Assembly (NCBI RefSeq): GCF_003864295.1
Contig: NZ_BDQK01000005.1
Location: 248,001-312,000, forward strand
From: Aphanothece sacrum FPU1
GTDB taxonomy: Bacteria > Cyanobacteriota > Cyanobacteriia > Cyanobacteriales > Microcystaceae
Direction of reading: 5' to 3'
Length of the DNA stretch: 64,000 nucleotides
A program made the position numbers and the translations under genes. Below the pieces are notes generated by a model. That model worked only from the letters and a program-made list of their open reading frames with translations, was not told the origin of the DNA and searched no databases. Below are positions 46,450-54,846 of the stretch, piece after piece; the stretch's first letter is position 1, and every line of letters starts with the position of its first letter.

Positions 46450-46625
46450 CACCACCTAAATAACAGGGGGCGTAGGGGCGGGTTTTTAAGACAATTTCTC
46501 GATTCTCACAAGTAGGCTAGATCAACCCGACCCTACAAAATTTTAGGTTCATAAATAATTATTAGTAAGTGATACATTTTTCACTCTATTGGGCATAATA
46601 ACATTATACTATTACGCTTCATTCT

Positions 46626-46680
46626 ATTATGCCCTAGACCAAGGGTTTAACACTGTTAAACCCTTGGTCTAGGGCATAAT
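46626..46680. repeat. 55-bp near-perfect palindrome (27-bp arms, 1-bp centre)
   Basis: Left arm from ATTATGCCCTAGACCAAGGG and its exact reverse complement, centred at 46653. It lies between convergent ald and the NYN gene. An additional GGGCATAAT/ATTATGCCC pair flanks it to the left (46594-46633). No poly-T follows on either strand, so it is not an ordinary terminator. It may form a cruciform or a fully paired RNA. Confidence 0.9.
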
Positions 46681-46714
46681 TGGAATTTCTGCTTATTCAA
46701 CCCCAATTAGTCAG

Positions 46715-47251
46715 TCAGGCATCATTTTTCTCAATACTATTACGAATATCATTAAGATCAATATAACGATCAGTTGCATTTCTCAATTCTCTGGCGATCA
46801 TTCCTTCTGTGGAAACCACCGTAATATGAGTATTTTTTGAACGTAATAACTCGATCGCTCGTTCAAAGTCCCCATCACCACTAAAAAGAATTACCCGATC
46901 ATATTGATCCACTGTATTAAACATATCAACTACAATTTCAATATCTAAATTAGCTTTTTGAGAATAGCGACCTGATGTATCATCATAATATTCTTTAAGA
47001 ATTTTGGTTCTTACGGTATAACCTAAGCTAATTAGAGCATCCCGAAAACCTCGTTGATCTTGAGAATCTTTTAATCCCGTATACCAAAAAGCATTAATTA
47101 AATTGACATAAGGATCATTAGTAAAATATTCTAAAACTCTCCTGGGATCAAAAAACCAACCATTTTTTTGTTGAGCATAAAACATATTATTTCCATCAAC
47201 AAATATAGAAAGACGATCTTTCTGACACACACAATTATGGGCAGCATCCAT
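46715..47251 (-). CDS. NYN-domain (LabA/DUF88) protein
   Basis: A 178-residue PIN-like nuclease-fold protein. SIFVDGNNMFYAQQKNGWFF supplies the first Asp and LDIEIVVDMFNTVDQYDRVI and LFSGDGDFERAIELLRSKNT supply the other acidic residues. NYN domains of this LabA class are linked to RNA processing or circadian gene feedback in cyanobacteria; the target is unknown here. The length is normal for the family. It follows the long palindrome. Confidence 0.88.
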   Translation of the reverse strand: MDAAHNCVCQKDRLSIFVDGNNMFYAQQKNGWFFDPRRVLEYFTNDPYVNLINAFWYTGLKDSQDQRGFRDALISLGYTVRTKILKEYYDDTSGRYSQKANLDIEIVVDMFNTVDQYDRVILFSGDGDFERAIELLRSKNTHITVVSTEGMIARELRNATDRYIDLNDIRNSIEKNDA

Positions 47252-47375
47252 GAAATTAATACCTAAGTATAAATAGAAATAAGAAGTAGATTATTAGATT
47301 AATAGTCTAGTTTAGCAATTTTACTTAATCAAAATTTTACCTTAAAAGTTTTCTTCTTTAGTCAAGCATAACAAT

Positions 47376-48200
47376 TTAAGTTAGATAGGAACACCAATCA
47401 CTCCAACCCCCTGCATATAGTTTAGCCCCTTCAATCCCCACTAAGGCTAAGGAGAACAGATTTACGCAAGCTGTCACTCCAGACCCACAATAAACAATTA
47501 TTTCTGAAGCTTGACTATAATCTTCCCAGAGGGCTTGTTGTAAGTCTAGGGGTAAGAGATAACCTTGTTCGTTAGTAACTTGTTTCCAAGGGGCGTTAAT
47601 CGCCCCGTCAATATGGCCAGCAATCGGATCAATGGGTTCTTGTTCACCCCGATAGCGATCGCCGTCACGAGCATCAATTAAAACGGTTGAGGGGGAGTTT
47701 TGACAGGCCTTTACCTCTTCAATATCCATAATCCAATCTTGACGAGGTTGAGGCACAAATTTTCCTAACTTAGCCTGCGGTATTTGGTCACTGAGGGGAT
47801 AACCAAGGCTATCCCAAGCAGGCCAACCCCCATCAAGTAAAGCTACGTGATCGTGTCCCAAATAACGTAATAACCACCACAGACGGGCGGCAAAAGCAAA
47901 GCGCATATCATCGTAAACTACTACTAAGGTTTCTCCGGCGATAATCCCCATAGAGGCTAATTTATCAGCTAAAGAGGAGATATCAGGTAAAGGATGTCTT
48001 CCCCCATGTTGGGAGACACTGGAGGATAAATCCCGATCTAAATGCAAATAATAAGATCCCTCAATATGACTTTTTAGATAACTATGTTCTCCCCAGTTAG
48101 GTTCCCCTAAGCGAAAACGACAATCTACAATAACGAGTTGAGTATTAGTAAGTTGGCCAGCAAGCCACTCACAAGAGACAATATCAGGGATTTGAGACAT
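47376..48200 (-). CDS. Thiosulfate/3-mercaptopyruvate sulfurtransferase
   Basis: A 274-residue tandem rhodanese. The inactive first domain has DCRFRLGEPNWGEHSYLKSH. The second ends with the active loop IIVYCGSGVTACVNLFSLAL, where C238 is the persulfide site. The C-G-S-G-V-T loop is more like 3-mercaptopyruvate sulfurtransferase than the C-R-K-G-V-T of thiosulfate sulfurtransferase. It transfers sulfane sulfur to thiophilic acceptors. Confidence 0.93.
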   Translation of the reverse strand: MSQIPDIVSCEWLAGQLTNTQLVIVDCRFRLGEPNWGEHSYLKSHIEGSYYLHLDRDLSSSVSQHGGRHPLPDISSLADKLASMGIIAGETLVVVYDDMRFAFAARLWWLLRYLGHDHVALLDGGWPAWDSLGYPLSDQIPQAKLGKFVPQPRQDWIMDIEEVKACQNSPSTVLIDARDGDRYRGEQEPIDPIAGHIDGAINAPWKQVTNEQGYLLPLDLQQALWEDYSQASEIIVYCGSGVTACVNLFSLALVGIEGAKLYAGGWSDWCSYLT

Positions 48201-48255
48201 TTTAAATATTACCCATTATTAACTTACCGAGCAATTGATAATTATTTATTGTTCA

Positions 48256-48690
48256 TTATGTATTGTTGGCCGATAGATCTTTAATAATCAGCAAACAATT
48301 ACGATTATCATCAGTGCGACAATAACTTAAGTAGGCTGCTATTTTTTGTAAGATAAGAAGGCCTTGACCATGACCGGCAAAGCGATTATCTTGGCTTCCA
48401 TTGGCTTCAAGAAAGCCTTCGAGATCGAAGGGAGACCCAAAATCCCAGATTCGGATTTCTAAACTGTCTGACTTCAAGCAAATCTCTATTTCAATGGAAA
48501 TTTCCTGAGAAAGATTTTTGTGAGCGTGACGAACAGCATTGGTAAAGCCTTCAGCTAAAGCTAACTGACACTGTAACCAATCCTTTTTAGGAATCCAGGG
48601 TTGATTGATCCCGTCAAAGTAACACAAAACTTGGTCTAATGCTTTTAGGTCACTTTCTACTTTGAACGATATCTGTTTGAGGACACTCAA
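48256..48690 (-). CDS. RsbW-like anti-sigma factor kinase/ATPase
   Basis: A 144-residue GHKL ATPase of the HATPase_c_2 class. The N-box is LALAEGFTNAVRHAHKN (with E and N for Mg-ATP) and the G1 and G2 boxes are IWDFGSPFDLEGF and GHGQGLLILQKIA. In partner switching this type of protein binds either a sigma factor or the STAS antagonist. The divergent RsbU-like gene at 48837 and the STAS gene at 49979 complete the set. The start ATG is 146 bp from the RsbU-like start. Confidence 0.9.
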   Translation of the reverse strand: MSVLKQISFKVESDLKALDQVLCYFDGINQPWIPKKDWLQCQLALAEGFTNAVRHAHKNLSQEISIEIEICLKSDSLEIRIWDFGSPFDLEGFLEANGSQDNRFAGHGQGLLILQKIAAYLSYCRTDDNRNCLLIIKDLSANNT

Positions 48691-48836
48691 TGATTCAACG
48701 CCTCTTCAATCGGGGTCTTAGACTCTAGGTTTCTACTATTTTAACCTATTTTCTACAACTTCTCTCGAAGCACTATAAGGTTAAGATTTACTCAGACTTG
48801 TTATTCGGACGTTTCTTGACATACTAACCACAGATT

Positions 48837-49982
48837 ATGGTTCAAATTCTGCTGATTGATGATGATCGTACCATTCGGATGTTATTAGAGCGTACCTTAA
48901 AGCGCAGTGGCTATGATGTCATCTGTGCTAGTAAGGGGGAGGAGGGCTTAAATAAAGCGAGGGAATTACAACCTGCTTTAATTATCTGCGATTGGGTCAT
49001 GCCTGGAATCAGTGGCTTAGAAGTTTGTCGTCAAGTTAAAAGTATCCCAGAATTAGCTACTACTTTTTTTGTTTTATTAACCTCTTTAGGATCAGTGGAA
49101 GATCGGGTTAATGGTTTAGATGCGGGGGCCGATGATTTTTTATGTAAACCCATTGAAATGAATGAGTTAATTGCTAGAGTCAGAGCGGGGTTACGACTTC
49201 ATCAATTAAGTCAAGATTTAAAAGAACAAAAGCAACTTTTAGAAACTGAATTAGCTGAAGCGGCTGATTATGTTAGCTCTATTTTACCGGAACCTGTAAC
49301 GGATGAATTTGTTAAAATTGAGTCCCGTTTTATCCCATCAAGTCAACTGGGTGGCGATGGATTTGATTATTTTTGGTTAGATGAATATCACTTAGTGGTT
49401 TATTTATTGGATGTATCAGGACATGGACTTAGAGCAGCTTTACCTTCTATTTCTGTAATTAATTTACTTCGTTCTAGGGGTTTAAATAGAGTTGATTATT
49501 ATCGTCCTAGTGAAGTTTTAAGAGGTCTTAATGAAGCTTTTCAAATGAGCGATCGCAATGACAAATATTTTACTATTTGGTACGGTGTTTATAATCGTCA
49601 AACTCAGGTTCTTCTTTATTCTAGTGCTGGTCATCCTCCGGCTATTTTATTAACAAAAAATGTAGACAATATTTTGACTGTCAATTATCTTAAAACCCCT
49701 GGATTTCCTATCGGGATGTTTCCTGATACTACTTATATTAATGCTGAGTTATCTCTTAATTGTTTGTCGAGACTTTATATCTTTAGTGATGGCATTTATG
49801 AGATTGAAAAAGCCGATGGAACTGTCTTAGGACTCCCTGACTTCATTGGAATTCTTAAAGATTATCAACAAGAAAATCAAGGAAATTTAGAAAAACTTTT
49901 ACTTTCCCTAAGTTCCCACCATCAAAAAGCTCAATTTGATGATGATTTATCGATTATTCAAATTGATTTTTCTGCTTCTTAA
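48837..49982 (+). CDS. Response regulator with PP2C (SpoIIE/RsbU-like) phosphatase domain
   Basis: A 381-residue protein. The receiver domain (residues 1-120) has DD8-9, phospho-acceptor D52 (LIICDWVMPG) and K in FLCKPIE. A linker coiled coil (LRLHQLSQDLKEQKQLLETE) leads to a PP2C phosphatase with LGGDGFDYFWLDEYHLVVYL, LDVSGHGLRAAL and LYIFSDGIYEI metal-binding Asp residues. It presumably dephosphorylates the STAS antagonist after input from an unseen histidine kinase. Its end overlaps the STAS gene by 4 bp, convergently. Confidence 0.94.
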   Translation: MVQILLIDDDRTIRMLLERTLKRSGYDVICASKGEEGLNKARELQPALIICDWVMPGISGLEVCRQVKSIPELATTFFVLLTSLGSVEDRVNGLDAGADDFLCKPIEMNELIARVRAGLRLHQLSQDLKEQKQLLETELAEAADYVSSILPEPVTDEFVKIESRFIPSSQLGGDGFDYFWLDEYHLVVYLLDVSGHGLRAALPSISVINLLRSRGLNRVDYYRPSEVLRGLNEAFQMSDRNDKYFTIWYGVYNRQTQVLLYSSAGHPPAILLTKNVDNILTVNYLKTPGFPIGMFPDTTYINAELSLNCLSRLYIFSDGIYEIEKADGTVLGLPDFIGILKDYQQENQGNLEKLLLSLSSHHQKAQFDDDLSIIQIDFSAS

Positions 49983-50308
49983 CTATTAATAATTTTCTGT
50001 TCTAATTCTTCTCGATTGGGAAAGATTTCAAAGATTTTATCCATACTAGTTAAATCAAATAACATCCGAATTTGTTCATTAATGGAACAAAGGAATAGTT
50101 TAGAACCTGCCGCTTTAACGGTCTTTAAGCATAACACTAATGTCCCTAATCCAGAACTATCCATAAAGGTGACATTCTTAAAATCAATGACAACGATTTC
50201 CGCATTTTCCACAACTCGTGTAATTTCTTGGCGGAATTGAATGGCTTTTGTCCCATCAAAAATTCCCGAAGGTTGAACAACTTTTAGGTTTGATTTCATA
50301 AACGACAC
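49979..50308 (-). CDS. STAS-domain anti-sigma factor antagonist (RsbV-like)
   Basis: A 109-residue STAS protein. The phosphorylated Ser is in VTFMDSSGLGTLVLCLKTVK, in the usual D-S-S-G-L-G motif. It begins KVVQPSGIFDGTKAIQFRQE. It should shuttle between phosphorylated (by the RsbW-like kinase) and free forms (by the RsbU-like phosphatase). It lies 29 bp downstream of the ftsH stop-proximal region on the same strand, that is, upstream of ftsH transcription. Confidence 0.93.
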   Translation of the reverse strand: MSFMKSNLKVVQPSGIFDGTKAIQFRQEITRVVENAEIVVIDFKNVTFMDSSGLGTLVLCLKTVKAAGSKLFLCSINEQIRMLFDLTSMDKIFEIFPNREELEQKIINS

Positions 50309-50337
50309 AATTAGGTTAATTTTAGGGGAAATTTAGC

Positions 50338-52257
50338 TTAACTTTTAATTAGGTTAAGAGAAACAGGTAAAACGGGATCACAAGATTCACTGAATTTTTC
50401 TACCAGTTGACGGAACTCCTCTCCTTCAATGGTTTCTTGATCAATTAAAATATCCACTAGACGATCAATAGCTGCACGGTTTTCCTGAATAATTGTTTGG
50501 GCTTTATCATGACAATACTCAACGATAGATCGTACCTGATGATCGATTGCTGCGGCAAGTTCTTGAGAACACTCTGGTTTTTGACTGCCGTCATATCCCG
50601 AATATCCGTTACTATTGTCGTTCTCTAGGGCCAATAATCCTAGTTCTGACATACCAAAACGAGTTACCATTTGTCGGGCTAAACTTGTGACTTTTTCAAT
50701 ATCATTACCGGCCCCGGTTGTCACTTCATCTTGACCAAAAATCAATTCTTCGGCGGCCCTTCCTCCCAATAATCCGGCAATTCTGGCTAATAATTGGTTA
50801 CGACTATCTAACCCATATTCCTCATCTGGGACAAACCAAGTTAACCCCATGGCCTTTCCTCTGGGAATTAAGGTAACTTTATCCACCGGATAATGACCCG
50901 CACATAGGGTTCCTACTAAAGCATGACCAATCTCATGATAAGCAATCAGTCGCTTACTTTTACTATCCACTAGAGGAGTTCCTTCCATTCCGGCCACCAC
51001 CCGATCAATAGCATCGTTAATTTCCAGGGTGGTAATGGCTTCTTTGCGTCTTCGGGCCGTAAAAATCGCTGCTTCGTTGAGAAGGTTGGCTAAATCTGCC
51101 CCCGTAAACCCAGGAGTCCGACGGGCTATCGCTTCTAAGGAGACATCCTCGGCCACTTTTTTATTGCGGGAGTGGACTTCCAATATTCCGTGTCTGCCTT
51201 TGAGATCAGGATAGTCTACTATTACTTGTCGGTCAAATCGTCCGGGTCGTAATAAAGCCATATCGAGGACATCGGGGCGGTTGGTAGCCGCAATGACAAT
51301 AATGCCCGTATTTCCCTCAAATCCGTCCATTTCTGTTAATAATTGGTTGAGGGTTTGTTCTCGTTCGTCGTTTCCTCCCCCATAACCGACTCCTCGTTGT
51401 CGCCCAACTGCGTCAATTTCATCGATAAAAATCAGACAAGGGGCGTTTTCTTTGGCTTTTTTGAATAAATCTCTGACACGAGATGCCCCAACCCCGACGA
51501 ACATTTCCACAAATTCTGAACCAGAAATGCTAAAAAAGGGAACTCCTGCTTCTCCGGCGATCGCTTTAGCTAAGAGAGTTTTTCCGGTTCCGGGGGGCCC
51601 CACTAATAGGACTCCTTTGGGAATTTTAGCCCCGATGGCGGTAAATTTTTCTGGTTGTTTAAGAAATGTAACGACTTCTTGTAATTCTTCTTTAGCTTCG
51701 TCAATACCTGCCACTTCTCCAAAGGTAATACCTGTTTTGGCTTCCATTTGGAAACGGGCCCGAGATTTACCAAAGTTCATGGCTTGGCCTGAAGCGTTGG
51801 CGGAACGTCGGATAATGGCTATGACAAAGGATAGTAACATCAATAAGATAAAAACATTGATAATTAGCCCAATGGCGGCAGAATGATCGGCAGAAGGGCG
51901 AAAATCAAATTGAACGTTGTTATTTCTTAATTTAGCAATCAGTTCCGGGTTATTTTTGAAGATAGGAACGATTTGGGGGGAGTCCTTCTGGCCTTGATTT
52001 TTGAAAGTGACTTTAGCAATTTTTTGTCTGGGGTCAATTTCAACTTGAGAGACTTTCCCTGCTTGAATTTTTTGTAATAGCTGACTGTAGTCTAGGGTTT
52101 CTTTTTGGGTTTGTCCCCAAGCAGGGGTAATTATGAGTAAGGATTGAAGCAGCATCCAACTGGTGACTAACTGACCCCATTTTTGTCGTGTTTTTTTGGG
52201 GTAACGGGGTTGAATAGTAGATTGGTTGATGTTCATGCTTGGTTTCATTTTTGTCAA
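50338..52257 (-). CDS. ftsH: ATP-dependent zinc metalloprotease FtsH
   Basis: A 639-residue membrane AAA protease. An N-terminal hydrophobic stretch ([16 protein letters not shown]) is followed by a lumen/periplasmic domain and a second span near residue 130 ([20 protein letters not shown]). The AAA module has Walker A GPPGTGKT, Walker [11 protein letters not shown] and the second region [20 protein letters not shown]. The protease zinc site is HEIGH near residue 440. FtsH hexamers degrade damaged membrane proteins, notably D1 in photosystem II repair. Start choice among three close Met codons is unresolved. Confidence 0.95.
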   Translation of the reverse strand: MTKMKPSMNINQSTIQPRYPKKTRQKWGQLVTSWMLLQSLLIITPAWGQTQKETLDYSQLLQKIQAGKVSQVEIDPRQKIAKVTFKNQGQKDSPQIVPIFKNNPELIAKLRNNNVQFDFRPSADHSAAIGLIINVFILLMLLSFVIAIIRRSANASGQAMNFGKSRARFQMEAKTGITFGEVAGIDEAKEELQEVVTFLKQPEKFTAIGAKIPKGVLLVGPPGTGKTLLAKAIAGEAGVPFFSISGSEFVEMFVGVGASRVRDLFKKAKENAPCLIFIDEIDAVGRQRGVGYGGGNDEREQTLNQLLTEMDGFEGNTGIIVIAATNRPDVLDMALLRPGRFDRQVIVDYPDLKGRHGILEVHSRNKKVAEDVSLEAIARRTPGFTGADLANLLNEAAIFTARRRKEAITTLEINDAIDRVVAGMEGTPLVDSKSKRLIAYHEIGHALVGTLCAGHYPVDKVTLIPRGKAMGLTWFVPDEEYGLDSRNQLLARIAGLLGGRAAEELIFGQDEVTTGAGNDIEKVTSLARQMVTRFGMSELGLLALENDNSNGYSGYDGSQKPECSQELAAAIDHQVRSIVEYCHDKAQTIIQENRAAIDRLVDILIDQETIEGEEFRQLVEKFSESCDPVLPVSLNLIKS

Positions 52258-52464
52258 TTGATTTGGCCCTAATATCAGCCTAGATCAGTTTCTCATCACT
52301 ACATGGCGAGAAAAATAATGTCACTCTTTTTCTATTATGAACGATCAAGTTAAAGTCAGGGTTAGATCCTCAGAAGATTTTCTCCCCTACTATTAATACA
52401 AATAAACTTAGACTTCTATCCACTACAGTCATCGTTAGTACTATACTTCTGTGGGCAGAAATAT

Positions 52465-52531
52465 CAGTAGATGGAAAAGTTTGGATTTAATAGCGATCGC
52501 TAAATGACAAAAGGTCAAAAAATCGAAGATT
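52465..52531 (+). repeat. 67-bp direct repeat, copy 1
   Basis: Starts TCAGTAGATGGAAAAGTTTG and is identical over 67 bp to 54543-54609. It codes the end of a small membrane protein (SRWKSLDLIAIAK, stop) with an overlapping ATGA start (MTKGQKIED). Beyond 52531 the sequence continues into permease coding; beyond 54609 it does not. Confidence 0.95.
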
Positions 52532-52933
52532 ATTCAATTCTCTTTAAAGGTGGCTATGAACTCTCAAAAAGTGGTATTAACACTCAAATTGCTTTAACTT
52601 TATTAGCCGCCATTGTTATGGCATCTAAGTAACTGGACAAAAATAAACGTTACGGTGAAGTGAGCAGGGGAGCGCCGGAGCGCCGGAGCGCCGGAGAGGG
52701 GTTACAACCTAGTTACATTTCTTAACATAGTATTGTTTATTTATGTCCGACTACTTATCGTCTCTGTTTATACCTTTTTTATTCTGAAAATAAAGTTAGA
52801 TAATTACAATGCGGCTGCAATGGCAGCCGCTTATGGTTCCATTAGTGCTGTAACCTTTATTACTGCTAGTTCTTTTTTGGAAAAACTCCATATTGCTTAT
52901 GGGGGTATTCTAACCCATTTAGTAGACGGTTAA
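52504..52933 (+). pseudogene. Sodium-dependent bicarbonate permease (DUF897-type) pseudogene interrupted by a MITE
   Basis: The first part codes ILFKGGYELSKSGINTQIAL then TLLAAIVMAS, and after the MITE the frame continues IVSVYTFFILKIKLDNYNAA and AMAAAYGSISAVTFITASSF then LEKLHIAYGG. These match the sodium-dependent bicarbonate transport family permease (family pattern GFKGGxEL...TLLAAI...FFILKLKLDxYNAAAIAAxYGSISAVTFI). Excising 52628-52757 and keeping one TA restores the frame. The gene has also lost its N-terminal helices (joined to the 67-bp repeat) and everything after YGG. It is a dead fragment. Confidence 0.85.
52626..52757. repeat. 132-bp MITE with TA target duplication
   Basis: Left end TAAGTAACTGGACAAAAATA then AAC; right end GTTTATTTATGTCCGACTAC then TTA. 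The inverted repeats match at about 19 of 23 positions. The TA at both edges fits a Tc1/mariner-type insertion. The middle has three GAGCGCCG units. It interrupts the permease frame, so it inserted after the gene existed. Confidence 0.92.
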
Positions 52934-52939
52934 TGAAGG

Positions 52940-53431
52940 TTATATTATCTGATAATCTCCTGATTTTCCTCCCGTTTTACTGATTAAACGAATGTTTTCA
53001 ATCTGTAGAGATTTTTCTAAAGCTTTAGCCATATCATAAAGGGTTAAAGCTGCCACAGAAACCGCAGTTAAAGCTTCCATTTCTACTCCTGTTTCTGCTT
53101 TAGTAATAACGGTTGCTTGAATTTGATACCCTGGTAAATTTTCATCAGGGGTTAATGTTACTTCGATTTTATGAAGAGGTAAAGGATGACACAAAGGAAT
53201 CAAATTAGCTGTCTGTTTTGCTGCCATTATTCCCGCTAATTTCGCTGTTCCTAATACATCACCTTTGGGGTTATTTCCTGCTTCTATCGCTTTAAAAGTT
53301 GCTGGTAACATTCTAACTTGTCCGGCGGCAATTGCTTGACGATGGGTTGCTATTTTTGAAGAGACATCAACCATTTGTGCCTCTCCTTGAGCATTAATAT
53401 GAGATAATTTAGATTTAGAGTTATTAGACAT
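52940..53431 (-). CDS. moaC: Cyclic pyranopterin monophosphate synthase MoaC
   Basis: A 163-residue enzyme that, with MoaA, makes cyclic pyranopterin monophosphate in molybdenum-cofactor synthesis. Family features are [19 protein letters not shown], the [20 protein letters not shown] segment, [15 protein letters not shown] and [20 protein letters not shown] with catalytic K and D. Length is normal. A REP-type palindrome lies just upstream of its start. moaE is at 9978. Confidence 0.96.
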   Translation of the reverse strand: MSNNSKSKLSHINAQGEAQMVDVSSKIATHRQAIAAGQVRMLPATFKAIEAGNNPKGDVLGTAKLAGIMAAKQTANLIPLCHPLPLHKIEVTLTPDENLPGYQIQATVITKAETGVEMEALTAVSVAALTLYDMAKALEKSLQIENIRLISKTGGKSGDYQII

Positions 53432-53453
53432 TTTATTTATTAGCTATTAGATT

Positions 53454-53483
53454 GTAGGTTGGGTTGAGGAACGAAACCCAACA
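53454..53483. repeat. REP-type palindrome
   Basis: GTAGGTTGGGTTGAGGAACG then AAACCCAACA, one base different from 30391-30420. It lies between moaC and the lipoate-ligase gene, upstream of moaC. Confidence 0.8.
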
Positions 53484-53516
53484 AAACCGAATTTTAACAG
53501 CCTTATAATTTATCAG

Positions 53517-54266
53517 TCAAAAGAAAGATTGATATTTAAGAATTTCTTTCCATTCTTCATCAGATAAAGGTTGTGTTATCAATTCTATCTCAAAATGTTG
53601 CTTTGCTGCTTCAGTTAGAACATCAATAATTTGTTCAATTGAATAATTATCAGATAATTGCTCCATCAATGTTAAATTCCAAGGAGCAGGTTGATTAAAT
53701 ATCATTTCAAACAATAATTTATTAGTTGACAAAATCATCGAACCATGTTGAAGAATTGAACATTTTCCCCGTCTTTGTGCGCTACCTATTAATTTACTGC
53801 CATCACTTGTTACTAAATCTGCGACTGTTGCCGTATTAAAACAACTAGAATTATGAATATATCCCCTTTTTGTTAATCCATATTCTAAGGGAATACCTAG
53901 AGAGTTCCAACCCTGTATTAAAAAGGTACAAATATCTTGATAAACATCCAAAGTTTTACGATAATTAAGAGGTATAATAACACTATAAGTTAAATCATCT
54001 TGATGTAAAACTGCTCTTCCTCCTGTGGGACGACGCACTAAATCTAAAGGTTGTTCTTGCCAAATTAAATGATGCCAAAAATCAGGATATTTTTTTTGTA
54101 GATGACCTAAAGATAGAGTTGGTTTTGACCAAGTATAAAAGCGTAAAATAGGAGTATGATTTTCTTTTTCTTGTTGTTGAAATAGCCAGTTATCTATAGA
54201 CATTTGTATGATACCTGATGCTTCTATTGGTGGGATAAAACGCCAAGTTGATGAAAACTTAGTCAT
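53517..54266 (-). CDS. Lipoate-protein ligase A family protein (BPL/LPL domain)
   Basis: A 249-residue protein with the BPL/LPL fold. Features are LRFYTWSKPTLSLGHLQKKY, VRRPTGGRAVLHQDDLTYSV (the R-R-P-T-G-G-R-A-V-x-H motif) and GSAQRRGKCSILQHGSMILS with catalytic-type Lys in DGSKLIG. It attaches lipoate or octanoate to E2 subunits; whether it is a ligase or transferase is undetermined. It precedes moaC on the same strand with about 85 bp between. Confidence 0.88.
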   Translation of the reverse strand: MTKFSSTWRFIPPIEASGIIQMSIDNWLFQQQEKENHTPILRFYTWSKPTLSLGHLQKKYPDFWHHLIWQEQPLDLVRRPTGGRAVLHQDDLTYSVIIPLNYRKTLDVYQDICTFLIQGWNSLGIPLEYGLTKRGYIHNSSCFNTATVADLVTSDGSKLIGSAQRRGKCSILQHGSMILSTNKLLFEMIFNQPAPWNLTLMEQLSDNYSIEQIIDVLTEAAKQHFEIELITQPLSDEEWKEILKYQSFF

Positions 54267-54390
54267 GTTTTTTATAAAAATTTCTTGACTTGTTAATTAA
54301 GTACAAATAAGTGGGTATCCTAAGTTTGAGAATGTCATCAAGGTTGATGACTATATCAGACAATGTAGAATAAATCAAGGAGATTTCACC

Positions 54391-54586
54391 ATGACTCAAC
54401 ACACAGAAGTTAAACCCCTAGTTGATAAGCTGATGTTAGCTGGACTTGGAAGCGGATGTTTACTATTTGCGATAGGTACTCTTACTAAGATACCCCCCTT
54501 TATCTGTGTTTGGTTTTCTGGCGAGTACAGGTGCAGGAAGTGTCAGTAGATGGAAAAGTTTGGATTTAATAGCGATCGCTAAATGA
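54391..54586 (+). pseudogene. Small two-span membrane protein gene with frameshift at a C6 run
   Basis: The ATG frame starts MTQHTEVKPLVDKLMLAGLG and SGCLLFAIGTLT, then in the present frame gives an unlikely tail. Shifting by one base at the C6 run near 54491 gives LSVFGFLASTGAGSVSRWKS then LDLIAIAK and a stop, a coherent second span. The 196-bp length fits one inserted base. The end overlaps a second small start by ATGA. A copy of the last 67 bp is at 52465. Function unknown. Confidence 0.5.
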
Positions 54587-54609
54587 CAAAAGGTCAAAAA
54601 ATCGAAGAT
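54543..54609 (+). repeat. 67-bp direct repeat, copy 2
   Basis: Identical to 52465-52531, 2078 bp away. Here it is the natural 3' end of the small membrane protein gene. The overlapping small frame MTKGQKIEDHS runs into AT-rich non-coding DNA instead of permease sequence. Confidence 0.95.
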
Positions 54610-54617
54610 CACTCAAT

Positions 54618-54846
54618 ACACATAAACCAATCAAAGAATAAATGATAAGAAAAAATTATCAATTTTTATCTCAAAAAAAGATATCATTAAAAGTCTCTCA
54701 ATTATCAGAAAAAATGCTAAGATTTAAGAGATAAATTAAAATCAAAAAAATAAAATAGACATAGTAATAATCTCAACCAAATTGGGAATACTATCAGTAA
54801 GGACATCAAACCTGATTATCAAAGAAACATCTCACAAGGAAATAAT
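54618..54846. other. AT-rich leader before the DUF262 gene
   Basis: About 230 bp, very A-rich, with runs of A and no credible coding frame or strong hairpin. An AAGGAAAT sits just before the ATG at 54847 as a ribosome-binding site. Nothing else identified. Confidence 0.4.

Noticed and set aside
46626-46680. Rho-independent terminator
   Set aside because: The palindrome lacks a T run on either strand, so I list it as a repeat instead.
51452-51886. 144-codon plus-strand frame inside ftsH
   Set aside because: It is antisense to the conserved AAA module and has no own start context.
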